A program made the position numbers and the translations under genes. Shown piece after piece: positions 55,943-64,000 of a stretch of DNA of 64,000 nt; the first letter of the stretch is position 1; every line of letters begins with the position of its first letter. The notes under the pieces were generated by a model. That model worked only from the letters and a program-made list of their open reading frames with translations, had not been told where the DNA came from and made no database searches. Location of the stretch: contig JBNKJS010000027.1 of assembly GCA_050291365.1 (NCBI GenBank), positions 18,521 through 82,520 of the forward strand. Reading direction: 5' to 3'. Source of the DNA: JAAGZL01 sp050291365. Lineage in GTDB: Bacteria; Pseudomonadota; Gammaproteobacteria; Chromatiales; Chromatiaceae.

Positions 55943-56361
55943 GGCTTAGTCCACTTTCTGGCTGTTCAAAAACAGATTATAGTTATTGAGATAGGGCCTT
56001 GTTCATATAGGAGTAAAGTTAAGCCCAATCTCATCTGATCACGCAAAGGGTGATTTAGTCGTAGAAGGTAATGAATCACCGGTATCGAAGCCCCAAAAAC
56101 AGCAAACGCCGCACTGTTAGTTACAGGGCGGCGTTGGTCCTTTTGTCGCTTCCTTTCTGCCCGTCGATGGGCACTGCCTACATCCGTTTTCCCTTGCGCC
56201 TTCTTATCTGGCTTGCTTACACGTAATTCTAGTACTAATGCATTTTATAAATATCAGATAATTCAATAACCTTTGTAGGAAAAATCCTATATTGATGGGA
56301 TCTTTCAGGTTGTTTCATGATAATCTGATCAATGAGGGTATGGCGTTTTCGGAATATATAG
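55943..56361. other. 419-base gap with three hairpins
   Basis: No gene seen. The middle part is GC-richer than its flanks and contains ggtgatt/aatcacc (56049-56080), aacgccgc/gcggcgtt (56105-56135) and tgccc/gggca (56158-56173). A small palindrome tagga-aaaa-tccta lies at 56276-56289 in the presumed promoter of the kinase gene. Confidence 0.5.
56049..56173. ncRNA. Possible structured RNA or leader (weak)
   Basis: Three successive hairpins in 125 bases. The middle one has an exact 8-bp stem plus an inner ctgt/acag pair. A T-run (tccttttg) follows the middle stem on the plus strand, so it could be a terminator. The class and even the strand cannot be assigned by eye. Confidence 0.3.
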
Positions 56362-58263
56362 ATGCAACTCAAGACAAGTATTTTTCTATGGATATTTCCT
56401 GCAGCAGTGGTGCCCCTGGCAGCCCTGGTTTTGATTGTTACCGCTTATAGTGAAAGTCAATACACTACCGATGTTAATCGTGAGGCTCAGAACAGCTTAG
56501 AAAGCATAGTGGGCACTCTAGATAGGCGGCTTATGATAGAGCGAGATCTCGTCAAAGGGCTTATCTCCGTGCCTGCCATGGAGAGATATATTCCGGTTCT
56601 GGAGCATCACCTGTTGGGTGAACTTCATCCCCAGTATGTACTAAGAACAGAGTGGGTAAGCGGATTTCTGGAGACGTTTCAATCCATCATGCGAGACATT
56701 GAGACTGTTCGCATACTTGACACAAGTGGTGCCACAGTTATCAAGGTAAGCTCAAGCAAGTGGGTAAAACCGGCGGTTGGCGAGATTACTAAGTTACCCT
56801 ATCTGGAGAAAAGGCCAGATTCCGAAGAGTTTAGGCTGTCGCTGGAATCACTTACTGCCAGGGAAGCGGGAAGCGTGTTTTATCCTGAATATATTCATGA
56901 TGAATTTATATCTGATAAACCGCCGGTAATGAGTACGGTCGTTCCTTTGACGCATATGGGCAGGAGAATTGGTTATTTTATAGCTGATCCCCCACTTAAT
57001 GCTCTAGACAGAATACTCGACAGATCGCCCAGGTTAAATAATGCCAGCTTGTTGATTGCTGAACGTAATCCAGATGATAAAAGGCGTGATGGCCTAATCT
57101 TGTATGATGACAGTGATAATCTTAGATTGGATGGAGAACGCAGTTTTGCCGAACAGTTAAAAGATGTTTACCCGCTGTTAAGCTCAGATGAGCTTTACCC
57201 GGAATCGGGTTTTATTGATGATGAAGATAGCAATACCAGGATCTATTTTCGTGAATTCCATCCCTATCCAGATCAGCTTATCAGTTGGATAATTATCAGC
57301 AGGATTGATCTGCATGAACTCTATGCACCGTTTGAACAAATTAGGTTTGGGGTAATCATAAGTATGATAATTGCCCTTATGATAAGCTTAGTTCTAGCTA
57401 GATTCGGTGCTGCTCAGATTGCTAATCCAATTGGCAAGCTGGTGAAGGGACTAACAGCTTATGCCGATGGTAAGGTGAGGAAGCTGGATGTGCGAGGGCC
57501 CAGGGAGATGCGCAAGGCGGGTGATGCCTTTAATCACATGGTTCGCAAACTGCTTAGAATTGAAGAGGAGCGCGATCAGGCGCACAAGGCTATGATGCAG
57601 TCCGCAAAGTTGGTTTCTATCGGGCAGATGGCGGCAGGCATCGGTCATGAAATAAATAATCCTCTGGGTAATATTCTATCTCTTACCAAGCTGATTGAGC
57701 GCGAGATACCGCCAGGTGAGACAAGACTCAAAAAGGATGTACAAAAGGTACGGGAAGAGGCTGACAGGGTATCAAGGATAGTAAAGGGTATACTGAATTT
57801 TGCACGTCAGGTGCCACCAGATAAAACGCGTTTTGAGGTAAAGTCCTGGCTGGAGGAGACTATAGGGCTGGTAGAAAAAGATGCCGCAAGTCGTGATATA
57901 TCAATAAATCTTATCGCGAATGATGGCGTCATGTTAGATGGCGATCGCGATCTGTTGCAGCAGGCCATGATAAATCTGATTAACAATGCAATCTACGCAT
58001 CGCCAGAGCATAGTGAAATAAAAGTCTCGGCAACGGCAAGTGACTCTGTATTGCAATTGTTAGTTGAGGATAGGGGTAGTGGCATATCTACAAAGCAGAT
58101 GAGTAATATCTATGACCCATTTTTTACCACCAAGCCGATTGGGCATGGAAGTGGCCTGGGGCTTTCAATCTGCTTGGGGATAGTTGAACGCCATAATGGA
58201 ACGCTGGAGCTTGTTAATAGAAAAGATGGTGGCGTCAGGGCAATCATCTCGCTGCTTTGTTGA
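56362..58263 (+). CDS. Membrane sensor histidine kinase (NtrB-like)
   Basis: 633 aa. TM1 at residues 7-27, a periplasmic sensor of about 300 residues (dCACHE-like), TM2 at about 330-350 (FGVIISMIIALMISLVLARF), HAMP, then HisKA with His429 in GIGHEINNPLGNILSL. The HATPase has NLINNAIYAS, VEDRGSGIS and GSGLGLSIC. The NtrB-like HisKA type agrees with its partner, an NtrC-type regulator starting 10 bases after the stop. The stimulus is outside the membrane and unknown. Confidence 0.92.
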   Translation: MQLKTSIFLWIFPAAVVPLAALVLIVTAYSESQYTTDVNREAQNSLESIVGTLDRRLMIERDLVKGLISVPAMERYIPVLEHHLLGELHPQYVLRTEWVSGFLETFQSIMRDIETVRILDTSGATVIKVSSSKWVKPAVGEITKLPYLEKRPDSEEFRLSLESLTAREAGSVFYPEYIHDEFISDKPPVMSTVVPLTHMGRRIGYFIADPPLNALDRILDRSPRLNNASLLIAERNPDDKRRDGLILYDDSDNLRLDGERSFAEQLKDVYPLLSSDELYPESGFIDDEDSNTRIYFREFHPYPDQLISWIIISRIDLHELYAPFEQIRFGVIISMIIALMISLVLARFGAAQIANPIGKLVKGLTAYADGKVRKLDVRGPREMRKAGDAFNHMVRKLLRIEEERDQAHKAMMQSAKLVSIGQMAAGIGHEINNPLGNILSLTKLIEREIPPGETRLKKDVQKVREEADRVSRIVKGILNFARQVPPDKTRFEVKSWLEETIGLVEKDAASRDISINLIANDGVMLDGDRDLLQQAMINLINNAIYASPEHSEIKVSATASDSVLQLLVEDRGSGISTKQMSNIYDPFFTTKPIGHGSGLGLSICLGIVERHNGTLELVNRKDGGVRAIISLLC

Positions 58264-58273
58264 CTAAGAAGTT

Positions 58274-59608
58274 ATGAATGAAGAATACACACTGCTATTT
58301 GTAGATGATGACCCCACAGCGGGAGAGTTGTTACAACGCTTTTGCGAGGGCACAGTATATAAAAGTCATGTCTATAATGATCCTATAGCTGCTCTGGGCC
58401 ACTTCAAACAACATGGAGCAGACGTAATTATCACCGATCTACAGATGCCTAAAATGAATGGTATGGAGTTGCTTGGTGAGATAAGGGAGAGGGATTGTGA
58501 AGTTCCGGTAATAATAATAACCGCCCACTCAACAGTAAGTAATGCTATTGAGGCGCTACGCTTAGGCGCTAGTGATTTTCTTAAGAAACCGTTTGATATG
58601 GAAGAGCTGCTCCTATTGGTCGATAAGACTATGGAGCGATCCCTCCTGCGCAAAGAGAATCGCATCTTAAGGACTCAGTTGGAGGATGAGAAAAGCACGC
58701 AGGATATCATCGGCAACTCTACAGCCCTACAAGAGGTTTTTCATACCATTAAGAAGGTTGCTGACGTTCGGTGTAGTGTCATTATTGAGGGTGAATCAGG
58801 GACAGGCAAAGAGTTGGCGGCAAGGGCTATACACAATCTAAGCCAGGTGGCAGATAAGCCTTTTGTTATCATAGATTGCGGAGCTCTTAGCGGGACTCTG
58901 CTGGAATCGGAACTGTTCGGTCACGAGAGGGGAGCTTTCACTGGAGCATCTTGTTCTAAGGAGGGTCTGCTGCAGGTTGCAACCGGGGGTACGGTATTTC
59001 TTGATGAGATCGGTAATATCTCCGATGCTATGCAGGTAAAGCTATTAAGGGCTATTCAGGAGCAACAGATCACCCGAGTTGGCGGGGTGAAACCAATTAA
59101 TATCGACGTGCGCTTTGTGGTGGCATCCAATCAGATATTGGAAGATATGGTAAAAGAGGGGCGTTTTCGCGCCGACCTGTTCCATCGTATCAATGTGGTC
59201 AAGATAGTGATGCCTCCATTGCGAGACAGAGCTGAGGACATTCCGCTGCTGGTAAACCATTTTGTGGAGATATTTGCCAAGCGCTACCATCGCGAAATAA
59301 GCGGATTCGATTCATCATCTATCAAAAAGCTGGAACGGTACAGTTGGCCTGGCAATGTTCGGGAACTGCGCAATCTAGTCGAACACCATGTGGTATTGGC
59401 CGACGGCCCCGAGCTGAAGGTGGATAATCTGCCAGATAGTAACGCTTGCAAAGAGGGGTTGGATGATGACTTTCCCACCCTGGCCGAACTGGAGAAGCGT
59501 TACATCAAGAAAGTAATGGACCACTTTGACGGCAACAGAAAGGCGATGGCGGAGGCATTGGGCATAGATAAATCCACACTTTGGCGTAAGCTCCAGCAGT
59601 ATGAGTAA
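58274..59608 (+). CDS. NtrC-family sigma-54-dependent response regulator
   Basis: 444 aa. Receiver with FVDDDPTAGELL and acceptor Asp55 (VIITDLQMPK). AAA+ domain with Walker A GESGTGKE (173-180), GAFTGA at 220-225 for contact with sigma-54, and Walker B TVFLDEIGNIS. C-terminal Fis-type helix-turn-helix (AEALGIDKSTLWRKLQQYE). It activates sigma-54 RNA polymerase when phosphorylated by the kinase upstream. A sigma-54 promoter precedes fccA 2.4 kb downstream. Confidence 0.95.
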   Translation: MNEEYTLLFVDDDPTAGELLQRFCEGTVYKSHVYNDPIAALGHFKQHGADVIITDLQMPKMNGMELLGEIRERDCEVPVIIITAHSTVSNAIEALRLGASDFLKKPFDMEELLLLVDKTMERSLLRKENRILRTQLEDEKSTQDIIGNSTALQEVFHTIKKVADVRCSVIIEGESGTGKELAARAIHNLSQVADKPFVIIDCGALSGTLLESELFGHERGAFTGASCSKEGLLQVATGGTVFLDEIGNISDAMQVKLLRAIQEQQITRVGGVKPINIDVRFVVASNQILEDMVKEGRFRADLFHRINVVKIVMPPLRDRAEDIPLLVNHFVEIFAKRYHREISGFDSSSIKKLERYSWPGNVRELRNLVEHHVVLADGPELKVDNLPDSNACKEGLDDDFPTLAELEKRYIKKVMDHFDGNRKAMAEALGIDKSTLWRKLQQYE

Positions 59609-59639
59609 ATATCAATAGCCTATAACCCAGCACCATTCC

Positions 59640-61724
59640 CTATTGTTCTTTGGTGTTCTCCTCGTAGTTAAAGATCTCATCCAGGGTTTTGCTCTCGAAG
59701 ATAGAGCGTCCAGTGCCATAACCCAACTCTCTGTATGCCTCGAACTGGGCCTCATCGAAGAACTGGTCGCCAGTGGTCTGGTCGGGAAAGCTAGGGTGGC
59801 TCCGTTTATAACCGTAGATATCTTCCGGCAGATCAGGAAACAGTGTGGTTTTTAGGAACAGTACTGTACTTTCCCCACCTTCTTCGTAATAGATCTTGCC
59901 CATGGTATAAGGTTTGAGCGATATGCCATCGTCATGGTTTGGGTGAATTGGTTGTGTATTTATTACCATGAGTGCACAGAAATCAGTTCGTATGCGCTCA
60001 CAGGCCCGTGCCAGATCCCCATAGGTCCACTTTGGATCAGCGCCTGCATCTGCCACAATGATGTAGCGGCATTTGCGCCGTACCAATTCATACAGTCCCA
60101 GATTTTCGAAATGTCCGCCGTCTGAGAGGTGCAGGTAGCAGCGGTTTTCGTCCATACCCCAACCAAGCATCTCCCGTAATATATACAGATGCCAGAATGG
60201 ACGCGAAAACAGCTTGCTTAAGGTCTCAGGTAGGCGATGTGCACGATTAGGATTACGAATCCAGTAACCCAGGCGTACGTTGAGAAGTGTCATGATAAAG
60301 GCGAGGGGGCGAGAGCGAGTCGCACCTGTATTGGGATCTACTGCAGCGCCCGAGATAGCAAGTGCCGATGCTAAATTTGTCTGTCCAAATTCGAAGTCTG
60401 CGGTGTTCGTATAACCGGTGGCCTCGGAGCCTATGAACTCTGGGGAGAAGATAAAATTATCACCTCCACGAGCGCGGTATTTTGGGTCGTGAGAACCTAC
60501 GGTTACCATGTTGGTATTGATTATGTGGTAAGGGGCGCTCGTTTGCTGAATGTCCTTCAGATAACATTTGTCTGAGTTTTTGAAGGAGGCCTCACTGCCC
60601 TCAGCAGTAAATTCTGGCATAAAAGCTTCCAACAGCCGGTCGCGGTAATAGCGGTGCATGGACACCAGATTTACGTTAGACATCAGGCCGGTTAGCAGAC
60701 TCACAAATACCCCGAGTAGAACAAACACATTAGGACGTAGAGATAAACCAAGTAGTTCTAATTTGTCTGTATCATGCCCATGTAGATAGAGAGAATAATG
60801 GTATAGCCACAGTAACAGACCAAGCAGTAGCAACAGCAGACCAATGCGTAGTAGCCAGGCCACTGAGCCCATAGTCTCATTGCCGCGTGAGCGCCCCATC
60901 CATCCAGTCAGAACACTAATTACGCCTGATAGGGAGATGGCGGTTGCGGCCTCATCCCACCATTTATCTAAATGTTCTTGTAGGTAGGTATAAATCAATG
61001 GCGTCACTCCCAGTACTATCAGCGCCAGGGCCATGGTGAGTAGACGCCCCTGCCATACATGAGCTGTGCGACGCTGATTGAAATCATGTTGCCTGATATT
61101 TACTGAAAATAGAGCATAGATAAAGAACGTTACCAGCAGTGCAGCCACTATGATTGCTCCTGCGCCAAACAGCAGTGGAAAGGCATCCAGCCGTGACCAT
61201 GCCTTTAACCAAGAAACTGCTGGATACAATTCGTATTTGGTCGTCAGGCCATACATAATAGCCACAAACAGTGGAATAAAAATCAATAGATTTATAAAGA
61301 TGCCGCGTAGTACCGCCGTGCCCAGAGCTGCCGATCCAAGTCCATTGCCCGGTGTTAGGTAAGATGAGTGTCGTCGTAGCCAGCGAAGAACTCGAGCTGA
61401 GGCAGAGTCATTGCAGGTGGTGAGGAATGGGAATTCTTTACCTAATCTGGACATGAACCAGGTTAGAGATGATCCGATATAACCACCACCAGAAACCGTA
61501 GACAGATAGTCCACCTTAGGTAAAAACTTATAGTAATTCATGGCTTGAAGTAGGCCGAGATTAAATGTTGCGGAACGAATCCCGCCGCCTGACAGAGCTA
61601 GTCCTACACTGTCCTGATCTGGGTTGCCCTCCGGAAGACCAGATATATTGCGGCGTATTTTTATCCGTTCATGTTCTGCTTTCAAGACATCTTCAAAACT
61701 TTTGACATCAACATGCTTGCCCAT
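59640..61724 (-). CDS. Membrane patatin-like phospholipase
   Basis: 694 aa from ATG at 61724, preceded by ggagggg; an ATG five codons earlier overlaps that site. The patatin oxyanion loop is ALSGGGIRSATFNLG. The nucleophile elbow reads STVSGGGYIG (Ser78). The dyad Asp is in LHLSDGGHFENLG. Between these, residues about 125-370 contain several membrane helices (GIFINLLIFIPLFVAIMYGL and others). So it is an intramembrane or membrane-attached lipid acyl hydrolase. Targets unknown. Confidence 0.85.
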   Translation of the reverse strand: MGKHVDVKSFEDVLKAEHERIKIRRNISGLPEGNPDQDSVGLALSGGGIRSATFNLGLLQAMNYYKFLPKVDYLSTVSGGGYIGSSLTWFMSRLGKEFPFLTTCNDSASARVLRWLRRHSSYLTPGNGLGSAALGTAVLRGIFINLLIFIPLFVAIMYGLTTKYELYPAVSWLKAWSRLDAFPLLFGAGAIIVAALLVTFFIYALFSVNIRQHDFNQRRTAHVWQGRLLTMALALIVLGVTPLIYTYLQEHLDKWWDEAATAISLSGVISVLTGWMGRSRGNETMGSVAWLLRIGLLLLLLGLLLWLYHYSLYLHGHDTDKLELLGLSLRPNVFVLLGVFVSLLTGLMSNVNLVSMHRYYRDRLLEAFMPEFTAEGSEASFKNSDKCYLKDIQQTSAPYHIINTNMVTVGSHDPKYRARGGDNFIFSPEFIGSEATGYTNTADFEFGQTNLASALAISGAAVDPNTGATRSRPLAFIMTLLNVRLGYWIRNPNRAHRLPETLSKLFSRPFWHLYILREMLGWGMDENRCYLHLSDGGHFENLGLYELVRRKCRYIIVADAGADPKWTYGDLARACERIRTDFCALMVINTQPIHPNHDDGISLKPYTMGKIYYEEGGESTVLFLKTTLFPDLPEDIYGYKRSHPSFPDQTTGDQFFDEAQFEAYRELGYGTGRSIFESKTLDEIFNYEENTKEQ

Positions 61725-62009
61725 GGCAATCCCCTCCATGATGGATATTCCTGTTGAGTTGTAGTTATGATTGCGTGCCCAATTACACTGTTAATAATAA
61801 TCATTTTCGAATCGGTAGGTAAACACCAAATTCTTGTGTATTGTTGGAAATAGAGTCCAATGGATTCACGCGGTTGTTTCAACTTGTTTCTATATTTGTG
61901 TTTCATTGAAGGTTTCAAATCGCAATCCACTCATTGCAAAATGCAATACAACTGTATATGTAAAGACACTCCAATTTTGCAACTTATTGAAAAGTAACGT
62001 AAAGATAAG
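61725..62009. other. Upstream region of fccA with TTGCA repeats
   Basis: No gene seen. A perfect 6-3-6 palindrome attgca-aaa-tgcaat lies at 61933-61947, and an inverted half, ttttgcaa, at 61975-61982. They lie 28-77 bases before the -24 element and could be activator sites. Confidence 0.5.
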
Positions 62010-62026
62010 TTGGCATCACTATTGCT
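62010..62026 (+). promoter_or_regulatory. Sigma-54 (-24/-12) promoter of fccAB
   Basis: ttggcatcactattgct matches the sigma-54 consensus at all key positions: GG at 62012-62013 and GC at 62024-62025, ten bases between, with TTGCT following. Only the C-G after GGCA differs. Transcription would start near 62037, giving a leader of about 47 bases before the fccA ATG. Confidence 0.75.
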
Positions 62027-62083
62027 CTATATAATCCTTAATATTCACAGCCAAGTAGATAAATTACCTTTTTAGGAGGAGAT

Positions 62084-62677
62084 ATGGAGCAGAAAAAAAA
62101 ATACAGGGCGATCAAGGCCGCTTTGTTGATCGGTTGTGCAGGGTTTGCGCCGATGGCTTTTGCCGGTGCATCTGCACAAATGCTTGCAAACAACTGCGTG
62201 GGTTGTCACGGTCCTGACGGTAACAGCGTCGGTCCAGCATCCCCATCAATTGCTGGTATGGATAAGGGCAACTTCGTCGATATCATGAAGAGCTATAAGG
62301 AAGAAGGCGGGCGTTATTCAACCATCATGGGACGTATTTCAAAGGGGTTTGACGATAGTGAGATCGAACTTCTTGCTGGATATTTTGCGGCCAAGAAAAG
62401 GGCGCATCCAGCGCAAACTGTGGACCAGGCAATGGCATCAAGTGGTGCCAAGTTCCATAAAAAGACCTGTAAGAAATGCCATGAAGACCCGGAAGAGGGC
62501 GATATCATTTTAAATGGACAGTGGAAACCTTATCTTCTTAATGCCATGCACGATTTCTCTCAGCTGGATCCAGCCGCCATTAAATCAAAAGATTTGAAGA
62601 AGATGGTGAAGAAATTGAAAGAAATGAGCGCTGCTGATCGTCAGGCGATAGCTGACTATTATGCCAGCCAGAAATAA
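62084..62677 (+). CDS. fccA: Flavocytochrome c sulfide dehydrogenase, dihaem cytochrome subunit
   Basis: 197 aa, strong ribosome site (aggaggag). Signal peptide to AFA near residue 27. Two haem c sites, CVGCH (38-42) and CKKCH (129-133), each in a domain with a possible Met ligand (STIMGR, NAMHDF), as in FccA of Allochromatium. It receives electrons from FccB in the periplasm and passes them to a cytochrome c. 23 bases before fccB. Confidence 0.93.
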   Translation: MEQKKKYRAIKAALLIGCAGFAPMAFAGASAQMLANNCVGCHGPDGNSVGPASPSIAGMDKGNFVDIMKSYKEEGGRYSTIMGRISKGFDDSEIELLAGYFAAKKRAHPAQTVDQAMASSGAKFHKKTCKKCHEDPEEGDIILNGQWKPYLLNAMHDFSQLDPAAIKSKDLKKMVKKLKEMSAADRQAIADYYASQK

Positions 62678-62700
62678 CGAATCCTTGGAGGAATTAAGAG

Positions 62701-63999
62701 ATGAATAAATTTTCACGTCGAGATTTTATGAAGGCATCCGCTACTGCGGCCGCAGTTGCTGGGTTCCCGGCGATTGCTCTGGGTGCTGGTAAAAAGGTGG
62801 TTGTGGTAGGTGGTGGTACAGGTGGCGCAACAGCTGCTAAATACATCCGTATGCTTGATCCGTCAGTAGAAGTTACCTTGATTGAGCAAAACAAACACTA
62901 CTTTACCTGTTACATGAGTAATGAGGTTCTGAGTGGCGATCGCGGTATGGACGATATCAAACACGGTTATGAAGGTCTGAAAAAGCATGGTGTAAACGTG
63001 GTACATGACACAGTTATCGCTATAGACCCGGCAAAGAAAATGGTTATGACCAAAGGTGGCGGCAAGTTCGCCTACGATCGTGCTGTGCTATCCCCAGGTA
63101 TCGACTTTAAATGGGAGACAATTGAAGGTTACGATGCCAAGGTTGCAGAGAAGATTCCCCACGCATATAAAGCTGGGCCCCAAACCGCAAATCTGCGTAA
63201 GCAGTTGGTGGATATGAAGGATGGCGGCACGGTTATTATTGCTCCGCCACCTAATCCTTTCCGTTGCCCACCAGGACCGTATGAGCGTGCCTCTCAGATC
63301 GCTATGTATCTAAAGGCCAAGAAGCCTAAATCAAAGATCATTATCCTTGATCCTAAGCCTAAGTTCTCAAAGTTTGGTCTGTTCAAACAGGGCTGGAAGG
63401 ATCTGTATGGTTTTGGTACTGCCAACTCCCTGATCGAGTGGCACGGCACTACTGAGACTGAGGTGAATGGTGTTGCAGAGGTGGATGCGGCCGCTATGAC
63501 CGTTACCACAGGTTCGCTCAATACCGTTAAGGGTGATGTTATCAACGTCATACCGGCTCAGAAGGCGGGCAAGGTTGCCTTCATGGCAGGTGTTACCGAG
63601 GGTGATTGGTGCCCGGTTAACAAGAAGACCTTTGAGTCTACCAAGCAGAAAGGTATTCATGTTATTGGTGATGCCAGTATTGCCAGCAAGATGCCTAAGT
63701 CTGGGTATTCTGCAAACTCACAGGCCAAGGTTTGTGCTGCCGCGGTTGTTGGGATGCTGGCTGGGAAGGCGGATGGGGGAACTCCATCCTACGTCAATAC
63801 CTGCTACAGCATCGTGGGCAAGGATTACGGAATTTCAGTTGCGGCAGTCTATCGCCTGAATGAAGCTGAGAACCTGATCGCGCCAGTTAAGGGTGCTGGT
63901 GGCTTGACCCCAATGGATGCGTCAGCAGAAGCGAGGCGTCGTGAAGTAGAATATGCCTATAGCTGGTACAACAACATTACCAAAGATATCTTCGGTTAA
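62701..63999 (+). CDS. fccB: Flavocytochrome c sulfide dehydrogenase, flavin subunit
   Basis: 432 aa, complete just before the window edge. Tat signal (SRRDFMK) and hydrophobic stretch, then the FAD motif VVVVGGGTGGATAAKYIR. Cys70 in YFTCYMSN is the likely covalent FAD attachment. Cys189 (PFRCPPGP) and Cys368 (NTCYSIV) match the redox-active disulfide of the family. It oxidises sulfide to sulfur or polysulfide. SQR-like proteins lack the cytochrome partner seen here. Confidence 0.95.
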   Translation: MNKFSRRDFMKASATAAAVAGFPAIALGAGKKVVVVGGGTGGATAAKYIRMLDPSVEVTLIEQNKHYFTCYMSNEVLSGDRGMDDIKHGYEGLKKHGVNVVHDTVIAIDPAKKMVMTKGGGKFAYDRAVLSPGIDFKWETIEGYDAKVAEKIPHAYKAGPQTANLRKQLVDMKDGGTVIIAPPPNPFRCPPGPYERASQIAMYLKAKKPKSKIIILDPKPKFSKFGLFKQGWKDLYGFGTANSLIEWHGTTETEVNGVAEVDAAAMTVTTGSLNTVKGDVINVIPAQKAGKVAFMAGVTEGDWCPVNKKTFESTKQKGIHVIGDASIASKMPKSGYSANSQAKVCAAAVVGMLAGKADGGTPSYVNTCYSIVGKDYGISVAAVYRLNEAENLIAPVKGAGGLTPMDASAEARRREVEYAYSWYNNITKDIFG

Positions 64000-64000
64000 T

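Noticed and set aside
56041..56140. GEMM (cyclic-di-GMP) riboswitch, suggested by acgcaaag
   Set aside because: Only one short conserved word is present; the second conserved strand and the expected GGnCTA segment are missing.
1..64000. CRISPR arrays, rRNA and tRNA genes
   Set aside because: No regularly spaced repeats with unique spacers and no tRNA-like or rRNA-like stretch were found in any gap.

Overview
The window looks like chromosome of a sulfur-oxidising gammaproteobacterium. The order leuC-leuD-leuB-asd-fimV-truA-(x)-trpF-trpB-trpA-accD-folC-SPOR gene-cvpA-purF-metZ is the familiar Pseudomonas/gammaproteobacterial backbone. The sulfur genes (rhd-tusA-dsrE2 and fccAB) are typical of chemolithotrophic Chromatiales and related endosymbiont lineages. 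The species cannot be named from sequence alone.

Layout. 1-4.1 kb: 3' part of ubiV, small conserved proteins and a BaiN/HI0933-like flavoprotein. 4.0-9.4 kb: an AT-rich accessory stretch with a solo FeoC-like regulator between diverged direct repeats, an array of palindromes before a small membrane protein, a REP-associated tyrosine transposase element, a DUF4034 gene, a decayed second copy of the element end, and two unrecognised proteins, one secreted. 9.8-14.5 kb: spermidine-synthase-like protein, hybrid histidine kinase, glycosyltransferase and KDPG aldolase. 14.4-17.8 kb: cysG-ubiT, then rhd-tusA-dsrE2, a cytoplasmic sulfur-relay cluster closed by an intrinsic terminator. 18-33 kb: signalling and transport (PhnD-like binding protein coupled to a GGDEF-EAL protein, ABC exporter, TolC, aroC, MFS, REC-REC-PAS-GGDEF-EAL, thioesterase, SLC13 permease, HD-GYP). 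33-54 kb: LysR plus the biosynthetic backbone, with a PilZ-motif protein inserted between truA and trpF. 54-64 kb: SprT-like protease, two unknowns, a histidine kinase with an NtrC-type sigma-54 activator, a membrane patatin, and fccAB.

How they fit together. FccAB oxidises sulfide in the periplasm, while Rhd/TusA/DsrE2 relay sulfane sulfur in the cytoplasm. CysG makes siroheme, which a sulfite-reductase-type (Dsr) enzyme would need. UbiV and UbiT suggest O2-independent ubiquinone synthesis. At least four proteins belong to cyclic-di-GMP signalling. The strongest regulatory signal is a good sigma-54 (-24/-12) promoter before fccA, with a sigma-54-dependent two-component system less than 3 kb away. 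That suggests, as inference only, that sulfide oxidation is under sigma-54/two-component control here.
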